In this document: positions 16,206-26,390 of the stretch, one piece after another
Layout of the letters: every line of letters begins with the position of its first letter
Position numbering within the stretch: the first letter of the stretch is position 1
From: Martelella sp. NC20
GTDB taxonomy: Bacteria > Pseudomonadota > Alphaproteobacteria > Rhizobiales > Rhizobiaceae
Direction: 5' to 3'
Length of the DNA stretch: 64,000 bases
NCBI RefSeq assembly: GCF_013459645.1
Contig: NZ_CP054861.1
Span: 1,848,001 to 1,912,000, forward strand
Program-made: the position numbers and the translations under genes
The notes under the pieces: generated by a model
Seen by the model: only the letters and a program-made list of their open reading frames with translations
Told to the model about the DNA's origin: nothing
Databases searched by the model: none

Positions 16206-17499
16206 GGGGCTGGATACGGGGACCGGCGGCCATCTGCCTCGTTCTGGGTGGCCCAGGGCTAGCGATCGCTATATGGGTGATTGCCGGGGTCGGCGGGGGG
16301 GGCGGCCGGCGGGGACTATGACATCGCCCGGATGCTGCTTTTTTATTCGACGCTGCCGCGCTGGCTGCCATCGTCACCAGCGCGGTCGGTGTCATCGGGT
16401 TTATCGGTCTCGTCGCGCCCACCGTGGCCCGGCTTGCCGGTGCGAGAAGGCCCGCGGAAATTCTGGTGTGGTCGGCGATCACCGGCGCGGCCCTGCTGTT
16501 TCTGACCGATAATGCGGTGATCTGGCTTGCGGCCGGCAATAACTGGCTGTTGCCGACGGGGGCGGTGACGGCGATCTTCGGCGCGCCGCTGCTGATCGCG
16601 CTTCTGCCGCGCCTCAAGACCCGCCATCGCAGGCCGGAAGCGCCGATGCGCACCGACCTTGCGCGGCATCATCTTCGTTTGCGGCTTGCGCTCGCCATTG
16701 TCCTGAGCCTCGCGGTCGTCGCGCTCGCGTTCTTCATCGGGCGCAGCGGGACCGGCGCCTTCACACTGCTGCGGCCTGACCTCTTCGCCGCGATCGGTGG
16801 CCTGCGCGCGCCGCGCTCGGCGTGACGGCGGGCGTTCTGATGTTTGCCACCTTGTCGCTGCCCGCGCAGCTTGCCATGGCGGCGGGCGCGCTTGCCGTGA
16901 TCGCGGTGATCTTCCTGCTCGCGATCCGCTCCGGCCTTGTTCCGGAGCGCGTGCTTCTGGGCGGGATTGCGCTGACCGCGCTCGCCGACGCGGTGATCGG
17001 CTTTCTGGGGGCGAGCGGCGATCCGCGGGCGCTGTTTCTGATGCGCTGGCTGAGTGGCTCGACCTACAACGCCGGCTTCTCGCTTGCGGGTCTTGCTGCA
17101 GTGGCCGTTGTTGCGCTCCTGCCGCTGGCGTTGCTGTCGCGACGCTGGCTGGAGCTTCTGCCGCTGGGGGATGCCGTCGCCTCGGCGCGCGGTGTCGGCG
17201 TCTCCCGTGCCCGGAGCGTATTGTTGCTTCTTGCCGGGCTCATGAGTGCCGCGGCCACGCTTTGCGTCGGGCCTTTGAGTTTCGTCGGACTGATGGCCCC
17301 GCATGCCGCGCGCCTCCTGGGCCTCAGGCGACCGGCCGAGATGATCATCGGCGCAGCTCTTCTCGGGGGCGGGCTGATGACCTTCGCGGACTGGGTTGGC
17401 CGTATCGCGATCTTCCCCTACGAGATCCCCGCCGGCCTCGCCGCCTCCCTGATTGGCGCGCCCTTCCTGGTCATGCTGATGCGTGGCAAGGGCGGGTGA
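16202..17499 (+). pseudogene. FhuB-type double FecCD permease with internal deletions
   Basis: The frame starts at ATG 16202 (overlapping the binding-protein stop) but meets a stop after a G-rich run near 16300. It resumes as YDIARMLLFYSTLPRW, then jumps to AIVTSAVGVIGFIGLVAPTVARL, the end of the first FecCD domain. The second domain runs to DLFAAIGGLRAPR, meets a stop, and resumes as ALGVTAGVLMFATL through KGG. Intact FhuB proteins are about 650 residues; here some 700 bases are missing in two internal deletions, one in each half. The remaining C-terminal 225 codons (16822-17499) are open but not a functional permease. Confidence 0.8.
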
Positions 17500-17602
17500 A
17501 GGCTCGCAGCGCTATTCGCCGAACAGGCGGAAGCTCCCCGACAAGGGCAGTTCCCTCCCGTCGGCCCGCCCGCATCCGGAGAGCATCGGGGAACCGGTCT
17601 CG

Positions 17603-18378
<776 letters not shown>

Positions 18379-18382
<4 letters not shown>

Positions 18383-19461
18383 AGTGACACCTTTCTGATC
18401 CATTGATCGAGGGCAACGGCCGCGATGATCAGCAGGCCGATCAACAGGTATGTCCACTGGGCATCCGCGCCCAACAGCCTGAGGCCGAGCGTGAAGACGC
18501 CGACGATCAGGGCGCCGAACAGCGTGCCGAGCACCGAGCCGCGCCCGCCGAAGAGCGAAATGCCGCCGATCACCACGGCGGTGATGGATTCGATATTGCT
18601 CAACTGTCCCGAAGTCGGCGAGACCGAGCCGATCCGCCCGATCAGGGCCCAGCCGGCAAAGGCGCAGATGAGGCCGGACAGTACATAGACCGAGATCAGC
18701 GTGCGCTTGACATTGACGCCGGCAAGTTCCGCGGCTTCGGGATCGTCGCCGACAGCATAGACATGGCGGCCCCATGCCGTCTGGCGCAGGACATAGGCAA
18801 GCACCATCACCAGCACGATCATGAAGATCACGCCATAGGTGAAGATTGCACCACCCACCGAAAACTTACTCCCGAAGAATTGCAGCAGTGGCGCCTCAGC
18901 CTCGATATCCTGGGCGCGGATGGTTTCATTGGCCGAATAGAGAAAATTTGTTGCCAGCGCGATCTGCCACATGCCGAGCGTGACGATGAAGGGCGGGAGT
19001 TTGACGCGCGCGACCAGGACCCCGTTGATGAACCCGACCGCTGCCCCGCAGGCGAGCCCGCAGACAATGGCCACTGCGGGCGGAAGTCCGTAGCGGAACG
19101 TGAACTGCCCCATGATGACGGAACTCAAGACCATGATCGCGCCAACGGAGAGATCGATCCCCGCGGTCAGGATCACGAGACTTTGCGCCGCCGCGACAAT
19201 ACCGACGATCTGGACCTGCTGCAGGATCAGCGTCAGCGCGAAGGGCGAGAAGAACTTCGACCCCAGCAATGCCCCGAACACCGCGATCGACAGCAAAAGC
19301 ACAATAAACGGCACCAGCGACGGTGTCTTGTGCAGGGCATGTTGGAGCTTGTCGATCAGCCACTCCGGCTTCTGCTCGAATTCAGCGATCCTTGCGGGGC
19401 TTTGCGCAAGCGAGGATTCGTAGTCATCCTGCTCTGCCGTCGGTTCTTGCATGGTCCTCAC
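18379..19461 (-). CDS. frcC: Fructose/ribose-type ABC transporter permease
   Basis: A 360-residue BPD_transp_2-family permease with a hydrophilic N-terminus of about 45 residues and eight or more membrane segments. Signature regions are VILTAGIDLSVGAIMVL, FIVTLGMWQIALA, AVGDDPEAAELAGVNVKR and ITAVVIGGISLFGGRGS, all typical of the ribose/fructose branch. The length agrees with rhizobial FrcC. It lies between frcB and frcA, separated from frcB by a strong hairpin and coupled to frcA by ATGA. Confidence 0.87.
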
Positions 19462-19517
19462 TCCGACATTGCTCCAGGCATCGGGACCGGACGATCCGTC
19501 AGCTCGCTTTCTTGAAA

Positions 19518-19544
19518 CGGAGAGGCCGGTTCACGGCCTCTCCG
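19518..19544 (-). terminator. Intra-operon hairpin after frcB
   Basis: CGGAGAGGCCG and CGGCCTCTCCG pair as a perfect 11-bp stem around a 5-base loop, between the frcB stop and the frcC start. Only a short T-run (TTTC) follows in the direction of transcription, so it may be a partial terminator or 3'-end stabiliser that keeps binding-protein mRNA in excess over the membrane components. Confidence 0.6.
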
Positions 19545-19565
19545 AAAGGTTCAGGAGAGTTGGCG

Positions 19566-20600
19566 TCAGCCCCAGCAAAGCTTCATGCCCTCTTCGGCGG
19601 AGATCGACTCCACGCCGTCAACCGGATGATCGGTCACCAGGGCAACGCCGGTATCGAAAAAGTTCTTGCCCTCGGTCAGCATCGGCTTGGTTCCGTCGGC
19701 GGCAAATTGGGCAATCGCCTCGATACCTTTTGACGCCATCAGCAGCGGGTATTGCTGCGAGGTGGCGCCGATGACGCCATCGGCGACATTCTGGATACCC
19801 GGGCAGCCGCCATCGACGGAGACGATCATGACGTCGTTTTCACGGCCGATCGATTTCAGCGCCTGATAGGCGCCGGCGGCGGCCGGCTCGTTGATCGTGT
19901 AGACGACGTTGATCATCGGATCCTTGGCGAGCAGGTTCTCCATGGCGCGCTGGCCGCCCTCTTCATTGCCGGCCGTCACATCATTGCCGACGATGCGTGG
20001 ATCGGTTTCGTCGCCCCAACGGTTGGGATCGCCCAGATCGATGCCGAAGCCCTGCAGGAAGCCCTGGTCGCGCATGACATCGACGGAAGGCTGGCTGACG
20101 CCGAGGTCGAGCATGGCGATCTTCGCATTGGCGGCGTCATCGCCGAGCCTTGCGGCGGCCCAGGCGCCGATCAGTTCACCTGCCCTGAAATTGTCGGTGG
20201 CGAAGGTCGCATCGGCTGCGTCGATCGGCTCCAGCGAGGTATCGAGCGCGATGACGAGGATGCCGGCATTGCGGGCCTGCTCGACCGAGGGAACGATCGC
20301 CGAACTGTCGGACGGTGTGATCAGTATGCCCTTGGCGCCGTCGGCAATGCAGGTTTCAACAGCCTGAACCTGGGTCTCGTGGTCGCCGTCGATCTTGCCC
20401 GCGAAGGTCTTCAGGTCGATACCGAGTTCCTTCGCCTTGGCGACAGCGCCTTCCTTCATCTTGACGAAGAACGGGTTGGTATCGGTTTTGGTGATCAGGC
20501 AGGCCGAGGTGTCGGCGGCCTGCGCGTTTCCGGCCAGCGCGGCCACGCCAAGCGCCGTTGCACAGTAAAGGGCTTTCGCACTCAGTTTATCGAATGTCAT
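19566..20600 (-). CDS. frcB: Fructose-binding periplasmic protein
   Basis: A 344-residue sugar-binding protein of the Peripla_BP_4 (RbsB-like) family. It has a signal peptide (residues 1 to about 27, [10 protein letters not shown]), then [16 protein letters not shown], close to the start of rhizobial FrcB, and later [19 protein letters not shown] and [10 protein letters not shown]. The ATG at 20600 is preceded by GGAGGAGA; an upstream ATG in frame has no ribosome site. It delivers fructose (and possibly ribose or mannose) to FrcCA. The divergent ROK gene and a dyad in the shared promoter region suggest sugar-responsive repression. Confidence 0.85.
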   Translation of the reverse strand: MTFDKLSAKALYCATALGVAALAGNAQAADTSACLITKTDTNPFFVKMKEGAVAKAKELGIDLKTFAGKIDGDHETQVQAVETCIADGAKGILITPSDSSAIVPSVEQARNAGILVIALDTSLEPIDAADATFATDNFRAGELIGAWAAARLGDDAANAKIAMLDLGVSQPSVDVMRDQGFLQGFGIDLGDPNRWGDETDPRIVGNDVTAGNEEGGQRAMENLLAKDPMINVVYTINEPAAAGAYQALKSIGRENDVMIVSVDGGCPGIQNVADGVIGATSQQYPLLMASKGIEAIAQFAADGTKPMLTEGKNFFDTGVALVTDHPVDGVESISAEEGMKLCWG

Positions 20601-20707
20601 GAGACTTCTCCTCCATTGATCGGCGGACTCTCCCAAGTCCGCATAAACGGCGCCTACCGCCGCATTGACCACAGGAAGCACGATGGCGCAGCCTTTTGTC
20701 AAGATAT

Positions 20708-20724
20708 TAAATCACTCCGATTTA
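20708..20724. promoter_or_regulatory. Candidate ROK-regulator operator
   Basis: TAAATC-ACTCC-GATTTA is a perfect inverted repeat in an AT-rich patch between divergent frcB and the ROK gene. ROK/NagC-type repressors bind AT-rich dyads of this kind. The assignment is positional; there is no second copy in the window to support it. Confidence 0.4.
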
Positions 20725-20790
20725 TTTATTATAGTCAATTTACAATACGTGGGATATGTTGCGCCAATGACTGAATATGGAGCTTGAAAC

Positions 20791-22005
20791 GTGACAACGC
20801 ATTTCACCGGAGATGATCAGGGGCGCAAAAACCTCACGACTTCAAGAGGATCGAACCAATCGGGCGTGCGCGCCCATAATGAGCGCCTGGTGCTTTCGAC
20901 GATCCGCCGGAATGGCCCTCTGGCCAAGGCCGAGGTCGCGCGCATGACCGGACTTTCGATCCAGACAAGTGCCGTGATCGTGCGGTCTCTGGAGCAGGAA
21001 GGCCTTTTGAAACGCGGAGAGCCGGTGCGCGGCAGGATCGGCCAGCCGTCCGTACCGATGGGGCTGGCTCCCGACGGCGCGTTCTTCTTCGGCCTCAAGA
21101 TCGGACGCCGCTCGGCCGATATCGTTCTTCTCAACTTCATCGGCGAGGTTCTGGAAAGCGCCCATCTCGTCTATGACTATCCGCGTCTGGACGACATGCT
21201 GGATTTCGTCCTGCCGGCGATTGCCGCAATGCGGGCGCCGCTTCCGCAGCAGCGTCTGGCCGGTCTCGGCATCGCCATACCGTTCCGCATCTGGGACTGG
21301 GCGCGCATTGCCGGCGCCCCGGACGGAGGGATGGACGAGTGGCGCACCCGCGACATCCGCGCGGAACTGGAGGCACGTCTCGGGCTACCGGTCTATCTGC
21401 AGAATGACGCCTCCGCCGCCTGCGGCGCGGAACTGGCCTTCGGCAAGGGACCACGCCCGCAGGACTTCCTGCATTTCTTCATAGGCTACTTCATCGGCGG
21501 CGGTCTGGTGCTCGACAACCGGCTTTATACCGGCCGTTCGGGCAATGCGGCGGCACTTGGTTCCCTGCCGATCGCGCAGGCGGATGGTTCATATCGCCAG
21601 CTGGCCGATACGGCTTCGCTCTGTCTGCTGGAACGGGCGCTGACCGATGCGGGAAAATCCAGCGAAAGCCTGTGGGGTCCGCCGGATGACTGGGAGGTCG
21701 ATGACAGCATACTGGAACCCTGGCTGGAGGAGACCTGCAGGAGCCTGGCCGTTGCCATCATCGCCTCCTGTTGCGTCGTTGATGTCGAGACCGTGCTGAT
21801 CGACGGCTGGCTGCCAGGCGATGTCCGCGCTGAAATTGTCACAAGAACGGCAGCGATCCTCGGCGAGACCGATGTCCCCGGCATCGACAAGCCCGAGCTT
21901 CGCGCAGGCACGATCGGTCCGAACGGCCGTTCGCTCGGCGCCGCCAGCCTTCCGCTTTCCGACCGCTATCTCGTCGACCTCAATGCCGTGCTGGTTGCGG
22001 GTTAG
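20791..22005 (+). CDS. frcR: ROK-family transcriptional regulator of the frc operon
   Basis: This 404-residue protein has an N-terminal winged HTH (about residues 25-80; GPLAKAEVARMTGLSIQTSAVIVRSLEQ) and a C-terminal ROK sugar-kinase-like domain (QNDASAACGAELAFG; GNAAALGSLPIA). It lies divergent to frcB, matching the rhizobial frc locus with its ROK regulator, hence the symbol. The start is a GTG with GGAG upstream. The canonical ROK zinc-binding cysteines (CxCGxxGC) are not seen in this protein, so the ligand-binding half may be atypical. Confidence 0.8.
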   Translation: MTTHFTGDDQGRKNLTTSRGSNQSGVRAHNERLVLSTIRRNGPLAKAEVARMTGLSIQTSAVIVRSLEQEGLLKRGEPVRGRIGQPSVPMGLAPDGAFFFGLKIGRRSADIVLLNFIGEVLESAHLVYDYPRLDDMLDFVLPAIAAMRAPLPQQRLAGLGIAIPFRIWDWARIAGAPDGGMDEWRTRDIRAELEARLGLPVYLQNDASAACGAELAFGKGPRPQDFLHFFIGYFIGGGLVLDNRLYTGRSGNAAALGSLPIAQADGSYRQLADTASLCLLERALTDAGKSSESLWGPPDDWEVDDSILEPWLEETCRSLAVAIIASCCVVDVETVLIDGWLPGDVRAEIVTRTAAILGETDVPGIDKPELRAGTIGPNGRSLGAASLPLSDRYLVDLNAVLVAG

Positions 22006-22326
22006 ACGACCCATCTCCGGATGGCTTTTCGACCGCAAAGCAGCGGTGCGAATCTTCACAGATTAATTGCGAAAAAACCACAACCGCTGACTTTCGCTTC
22101 CGGGCAGGCAGGGTTTGGAAGTGCTCGGCTTTTTTGAATGCTGATCCAGCGCATGACATCGCTTCGCCAGCGACGGCCGCGCAGAACAACAACCTGAATT
22201 ATTGTTCCTGACGACGAGGCAGCCTTCCCGCAAGTTCTGGCCGATTGCCGCGCAAAAAAACCTGAAAATCGCCGCCTGTCGTGAATTGTCGCGAAGCCGT
22301 TTTCGACAGAAAGCGGAAGCGGCTAC

Positions 22327-22393
22327 TTGACAGCCGTTCAAATCTAACAATTAATATCATAATAATAATTGTTATTTCATTGTAACGGAATAA
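22327..22393 (+). promoter_or_regulatory. Promoter region of the glycoside/amide island
   Basis: TTGACA (22327-22332) is followed about 18 bases later by TTAATA/TAATAT, a good sigma-70-like pair in an otherwise gene-free 400-base gap (22006-22410). A dyad AACAATTA (22346-22353) and TAATTGTT (22366-22373) covers the -10 region. TGTAACGGAATAA (22381-22393) just downstream recurs with one mismatch upstream of the PLP-enzyme gene. These are candidate operators for the island's IclR regulator. Confidence 0.5.
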
Positions 22394-22410
22394 AAGAAGG
22401 GAACTTCCGT

Positions 22411-23934
22411 ATGTTGAAACGAATGTTGCTTGCAGCGACATGCATGGCTTTGCCGCTTGCTCCGATCGCCGCCCAGGCCGATGGAATCATTGATGTTGCC
22501 ACGATCGGCGAACCGCCGACGCTCGACCCGATGGCCTCCACGGCTGATGTGGTCGGCATGACGACCCAGCATCTTTTCGAAACGCTTTTCACCTATGATG
22601 ATCAGTGGAATGTCGTGCCGTTGCTGGCCGAGTCGATGCCGGAAATCTCGGAGGAGGGCACTGTTTACGATATCAAGCTTCGGGACAACGTGCCGTTCCA
22701 CGACGGTTCGATCATGGATTCGAGCGATGTCGTTGCCGCCATCGAACGCTGGATGGCTATCGCCTCACGCGGCAAGCAGGCCGCGCCTTACATCGAAAAC
22801 GTGACCGCAACCGGCGATGACAGCATTCGTATCGAGCTGAGTGAGCCTTACGCGCCGCTGATGTCGCTGCTGGCGTTCAACAATTCAGCGGCCGTCATCA
22901 TGCCGAAGGAAAACCTGGCGGAGCCACTGGCCAAGTTTATCGGTACCGGCCCGTATATGCTGAAGGAGCACAGGCCCGACCAGTATATTCAACTGGTTCG
23001 CTTTGACGACTACGCAGCCCGTTCCGAACCGGCTAACGGCTTCGGCGGCACGCGCGAGGCCGTGCTTGACGAAATCCGCTTTGTCCCGGTTTCCGATCCC
23101 AATACCCGTCTGGAAGGCATCGTTTCCGGACAGTTCGACTTTGCAGAATCGCTGCCGACAGAGAATTTCAGCCGCATCGAGGATTCCGATCAGGCCGTCC
23201 CCGTCGTGCTTGATCCTTATGGCGCGCCGGTCTTCGTGATGAATACCAAGCAAGGCATGATGACCAACAAGGGCATCCGCCATGCCGTTCAGGAAGCGCT
23301 GAACCCGGAAGATATGTTGCTTGCTGCCTTCGGCGATCCGCGCTTCTTCGCCGTCGATGGCGCTCTTTATCCTGAAGGTTACGTCTGGCACACCGAAGCA
23401 GGGATCGAGCGTTATGGCGCTGCCGATCCGATGGCTGCAAAAAAGATGCTTGAGGAAGCCGGCTATGATGGCAGCCCGTTGCGCATTCTGACCAGCCGCC
23501 AGTATGAGTTCCACTACAAGATGGCGCAGGTTGCCGCCGAATATCTGAAGATGGCGGGCTTCCCGGTCGAGCTTGAAGTCTATGACTGGGCAACGCTCAC
23601 CCAGCGCCGCGCCGACCCGGCTCTGTGGGATATCTTCATCACCCATGGTCCGTTCCCGGCCGAACCGGCGCTGAACGGCTGGATGTCCGATGACTATCCG
23701 GGCTGGTGGGCTTCCGAAGCCAAGCATGCGGCCACCGAACCCTTCCTGGCCGAATCCGATCCGGAAAAGCGCAAGGAGCTGTTCGCCAAGGTTCAGGAAA
23801 CCTTTTATGAAGATGCCCCCGTGTTCAAGGTTGGTGATTTCAACTCACTGAGCGCCGAGGCCGTGACGCTTGAGAATTTCCAGCCGTCGCCCTGGCCCTT
23901 TTTCTGGAATGTCAGCACGGAAAACGGCAAGTAA
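22411..23934 (+). CDS. Dipeptide/oligopeptide-type ABC transporter substrate-binding protein
   Basis: A 507-residue SBP_bac_5 protein with a signal peptide (about residues 1-24, PIAAQA-DG) and family motifs GEPPTLDPMASTAD, LRDNVPFHDGSIMDSSDV, GTGPYMLKEHRPD and NTKQGMMTNKGIRHAV. It captures a peptide-like or other medium-sized solute in the periplasm. The ATG at 22411 has AAGGGA upstream. It opens an operon with a beta-glucosidase, two permeases, an amidohydrolase and a RidA protein, which suggests a glycosylated or amide-containing ligand instead of a simple peptide. A stable hairpin follows the gene. Confidence 0.88.
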   Translation: MLKRMLLAATCMALPLAPIAAQADGIIDVATIGEPPTLDPMASTADVVGMTTQHLFETLFTYDDQWNVVPLLAESMPEISEEGTVYDIKLRDNVPFHDGSIMDSSDVVAAIERWMAIASRGKQAAPYIENVTATGDDSIRIELSEPYAPLMSLLAFNNSAAVIMPKENLAEPLAKFIGTGPYMLKEHRPDQYIQLVRFDDYAARSEPANGFGGTREAVLDEIRFVPVSDPNTRLEGIVSGQFDFAESLPTENFSRIEDSDQAVPVVLDPYGAPVFVMNTKQGMMTNKGIRHAVQEALNPEDMLLAAFGDPRFFAVDGALYPEGYVWHTEAGIERYGAADPMAAKKMLEEAGYDGSPLRILTSRQYEFHYKMAQVAAEYLKMAGFPVELEVYDWATLTQRRADPALWDIFITHGPFPAEPALNGWMSDDYPGWWASEAKHAATEPFLAESDPEKRKELFAKVQETFYEDAPVFKVGDFNSLSAEAVTLENFQPSPWPFFWNVSTENGK

Positions 23935-23959
23935 GCCGCCCATTCCGACAATCAAGATA

Positions 23960-23987
23960 GCGCTTCCGGCCGTGCTGCCGGAAGTGC
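23960..23987 (+). terminator. Intra-operon hairpin after the binding-protein gene
   Basis: GCGCTTCCGGC pairs with GCCGGAAGTGC (11 bp, one G-U) around a 6-base loop, 25 bases after the stop codon. No U-tract follows, so it is more likely an mRNA-stabilising or partial-termination element than a full terminator. This matches the higher binding-protein dosage usual in ABC operons. Confidence 0.5.
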
Positions 23988-24062
23988 CCCTCCCGGACTT
24001 TTGCATCAAGCCGGCCCGCTGTTCGGCGGCGCGCTTCGGTATCATTTTCTGAAAGCTGACTG

Positions 24063-25391
24063 ATGGCTCGAAATTTTCCGCCCGATTTTCTCTGGGGGGC
24101 CGCTGCCTCCGCCTATCAGACAGAGGGGGCGACCGAAACCGACGGTCGCGGCCCCAGCGTCTGGGATGCCTATGCGAAAGTGCCGGGCAATATCGTCAAC
24201 GGCGACACTGCCGATATCTCCTGCGACCATTATCACCGTTATCCCGAAGACATAGCTTTGATGCACGGGCTTGGCGTGAAGGCCTTCCGGCTTTCCACCG
24301 CATGGCCGCGTATTTTCCCCGAAGGCAAGGGACAGGTGAACCAGCGCGGTCTTGATTTCTACGACCGGCTGATCGACCTGATGCTGCATGAGGGGATAGA
24401 GCCCTGGATCTGCCTGCATCACTGGGACATGCCGGTGGCGATCGAGGAAGCCGGCGGCTGGCGCTCGCGCGATACCGCCACGATTTTCGGTGATTATGCC
24501 GCCGAGGTGATCCGCCATTTTGGTGATCGGGTAAAGCGGTTCGCGCCGATCAACGAACCCAATGTCATTCCGTGGGTTGCCTATAATCTCGGCCGCCATG
24601 CGCCGGGAAAGCAGAACTATGATGCCTGTCTTCAGGCGATCCACAACCTCAACCTCGCCCATGGCAAGACGGTCTCTGCCGTGCGCGCCGAAGCCCCCGA
24701 TGCCGAAATCGGCAATATCGTCTCGCTCGGTCCGGTTCGTCCGCATTATGACGATGCCGCCCACGAGGAAGCGCGCGTTCTTGGCGATTGCCTGTGGCGG
24801 CGGGTTATGGTCGATCCGCTGTGGCTCGGCAAATATCCAGAGCCGCTTGCCGAAAAGATCGAACCGCTGATCAAGGCCGGCGATATGGCGGAAATCAGCC
24901 AGAAGCTCGATTTCTTCGGGCTCAATCACTACAACCCCGTGTTTGTCGCCCCCAACCCGAATGCTACATGGGGCGTTTCGGAATCGATGCCACCATCGGG
25001 CATGGGACCACTGACCGACGTTAACTGGGTTGTCGATCCGGCCGCCTTCCTGGAGCAGATCCGCGATACCAGCAATCGCTATGGCAAGCCGGTGATCTAC
25101 ATCACCGAAAACGGCGCGTCCTATCCCGACATGCTGCGGGCTGACCGCACGGTCGTCGACAATGAACGGATCAGCTATTTCGACAAATATCTCGGCGCAC
25201 TTCTCGACGCCATCGACGAAGGCCATGATGTTCGCGGTTATTTCGCCTGGTCGCTGATGGACAATTTCGAATGGGGACGCGGCTATTCCAAGCGTTTCGG
25301 GCTCGTCTATGTCGATTACCCGACGCTGCAGCGCATTCCGAAAGCCTCTTATCACTGGCTGAAGGGTGTGATTGGCAACAATGCCCTTTAA
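24063..25391 (+). CDS. GH1 family beta-glucosidase
   Basis: A 442-residue cytoplasmic glycoside hydrolase family 1 enzyme. The start FPPDFLWGAAASAYQTEGA is the family N-terminal signature; the acid/base glutamate is in PINEPNV (about residue 166) and the nucleophile in YITENGA (about 350). No signal peptide is present, so the substrate must be imported first. It hydrolyses beta-glucosides or related beta-glycosides. Its place between a dipeptide-type binding protein and the permease genes is unusual and ties deglycosylation to this importer. The aglycone is probably what the amidohydrolase and PLP enzyme handle. Confidence 0.93.
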   Translation: MARNFPPDFLWGAAASAYQTEGATETDGRGPSVWDAYAKVPGNIVNGDTADISCDHYHRYPEDIALMHGLGVKAFRLSTAWPRIFPEGKGQVNQRGLDFYDRLIDLMLHEGIEPWICLHHWDMPVAIEEAGGWRSRDTATIFGDYAAEVIRHFGDRVKRFAPINEPNVIPWVAYNLGRHAPGKQNYDACLQAIHNLNLAHGKTVSAVRAEAPDAEIGNIVSLGPVRPHYDDAAHEEARVLGDCLWRRVMVDPLWLGKYPEPLAEKIEPLIKAGDMAEISQKLDFFGLNHYNPVFVAPNPNATWGVSESMPPSGMGPLTDVNWVVDPAAFLEQIRDTSNRYGKPVIYITENGASYPDMLRADRTVVDNERISYFDKYLGALLDAIDEGHDVRGYFAWSLMDNFEWGRGYSKRFGLVYVDYPTLQRIPKASYHWLKGVIGNNAL

Positions 25392-25448
25392 GCGCGGACA
25401 CGGCGCAGCGGGCGAGGGTGCGCGCTGCCGAAACAGAAAGATAAATTC

Positions 25449-26390
25449 ATGATACGGTATATTCTCAAACGCCTGTTTGGAATGATCGTGGTGATGTTTC
25501 TGGTCGTGACGATCGTGTTCGTGATCGTGCGCGTCACGCCGGGGGATCCGGCAGCGGTGATGCTCGGACCGGATGCAACGCCACAGGACATTGCCGATCT
25601 GAGAACGAGGCTGGGTCTCGACCAGTCGATCCTCCAGCAATATGTCATCTATATCTGGCAGATGCTTCAGGGGAACCTGGGACGCTCCATCTTCCTCAAT
25701 ATCCCGGTCACGACAGCCCTTGCCCAGCGCGCCGAACCGACTTTTTTCCTGACGATGTTCTCGCTGTTGCTGGCGGCGGTTATCGCGCTGCCGGTCGGCA
25801 TTTATGCAGCCTACCGGCGCGGCTCGTTCATTGACCAGGCATCGACCATTGTGGCGATGACGGCAGCAAGCGTGCCGAGCTTCTGGCTGGGGCTTATCCT
25901 CATTCAGGTGTTTGCCGTGCGGTTCGGGTTTTTCCCGGTCTCCGGCTATGGCGGTCCCGGCGCGAGTTTCTGGGTCAGGCTTCATCATCTGGTGCTGCCG
26001 GCAGTATCGCTCGGCGTTGTTTCCTCCGCACTCATTCTCAGATTCACCCGCGCGGCCATGCTTGATGTCTTCAATGACGACTACATCCGCACCGCCCGCG
26101 CCAAGGGGCTGGCTGAAGGATGGGTGGTGCTGAAACATGCGCTGAAGAATGCGCTGATTCCTATCCTGACGGTTCTCGGGCTGACAGCGGCCGTGCTGGT
26201 CGCCGGCGCGGTCGTCACCGAGACGGTGTTTGCGCTTCCCGGCGTCGGCAGTCTCGTCGTCTCGGCGGTGCTGCGGCGTGACTATCCCGTCATTCAGGGT
26301 GCGCTGCTGGTCATCGCCGGACTTTATGTTCTCATCAATTTTGCAATCGACATGCTCTATCTGCTCGTCGACCCGAGGGTTCGTTACTGA
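25449..26390 (+). CDS. Dipeptide-type ABC transporter permease (DppB-like)
   Basis: A 313-residue inner-membrane permease with the DppB/OppB N-terminus (MIRYILKRLFGMIVVMFLV), the large periplasmic loop after the first helix (GDPAAVMLGPDATPQDIADLR) and the EAA-type loop YIRTARAKGLAEGWVV. About six membrane segments are visible. The stop codon overlaps the next start as TGATG. It pairs with the following DppC-like subunit to form the pore. Confidence 0.92.
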   Translation: MIRYILKRLFGMIVVMFLVVTIVFVIVRVTPGDPAAVMLGPDATPQDIADLRTRLGLDQSILQQYVIYIWQMLQGNLGRSIFLNIPVTTALAQRAEPTFFLTMFSLLLAAVIALPVGIYAAYRRGSFIDQASTIVAMTAASVPSFWLGLILIQVFAVRFGFFPVSGYGGPGASFWVRLHHLVLPAVSLGVVSSALILRFTRAAMLDVFNDDYIRTARAKGLAEGWVVLKHALKNALIPILTVLGLTAAVLVAGAVVTETVFALPGVGSLVVSAVLRRDYPVIQGALLVIAGLYVLINFAIDMLYLLVDPRVRY

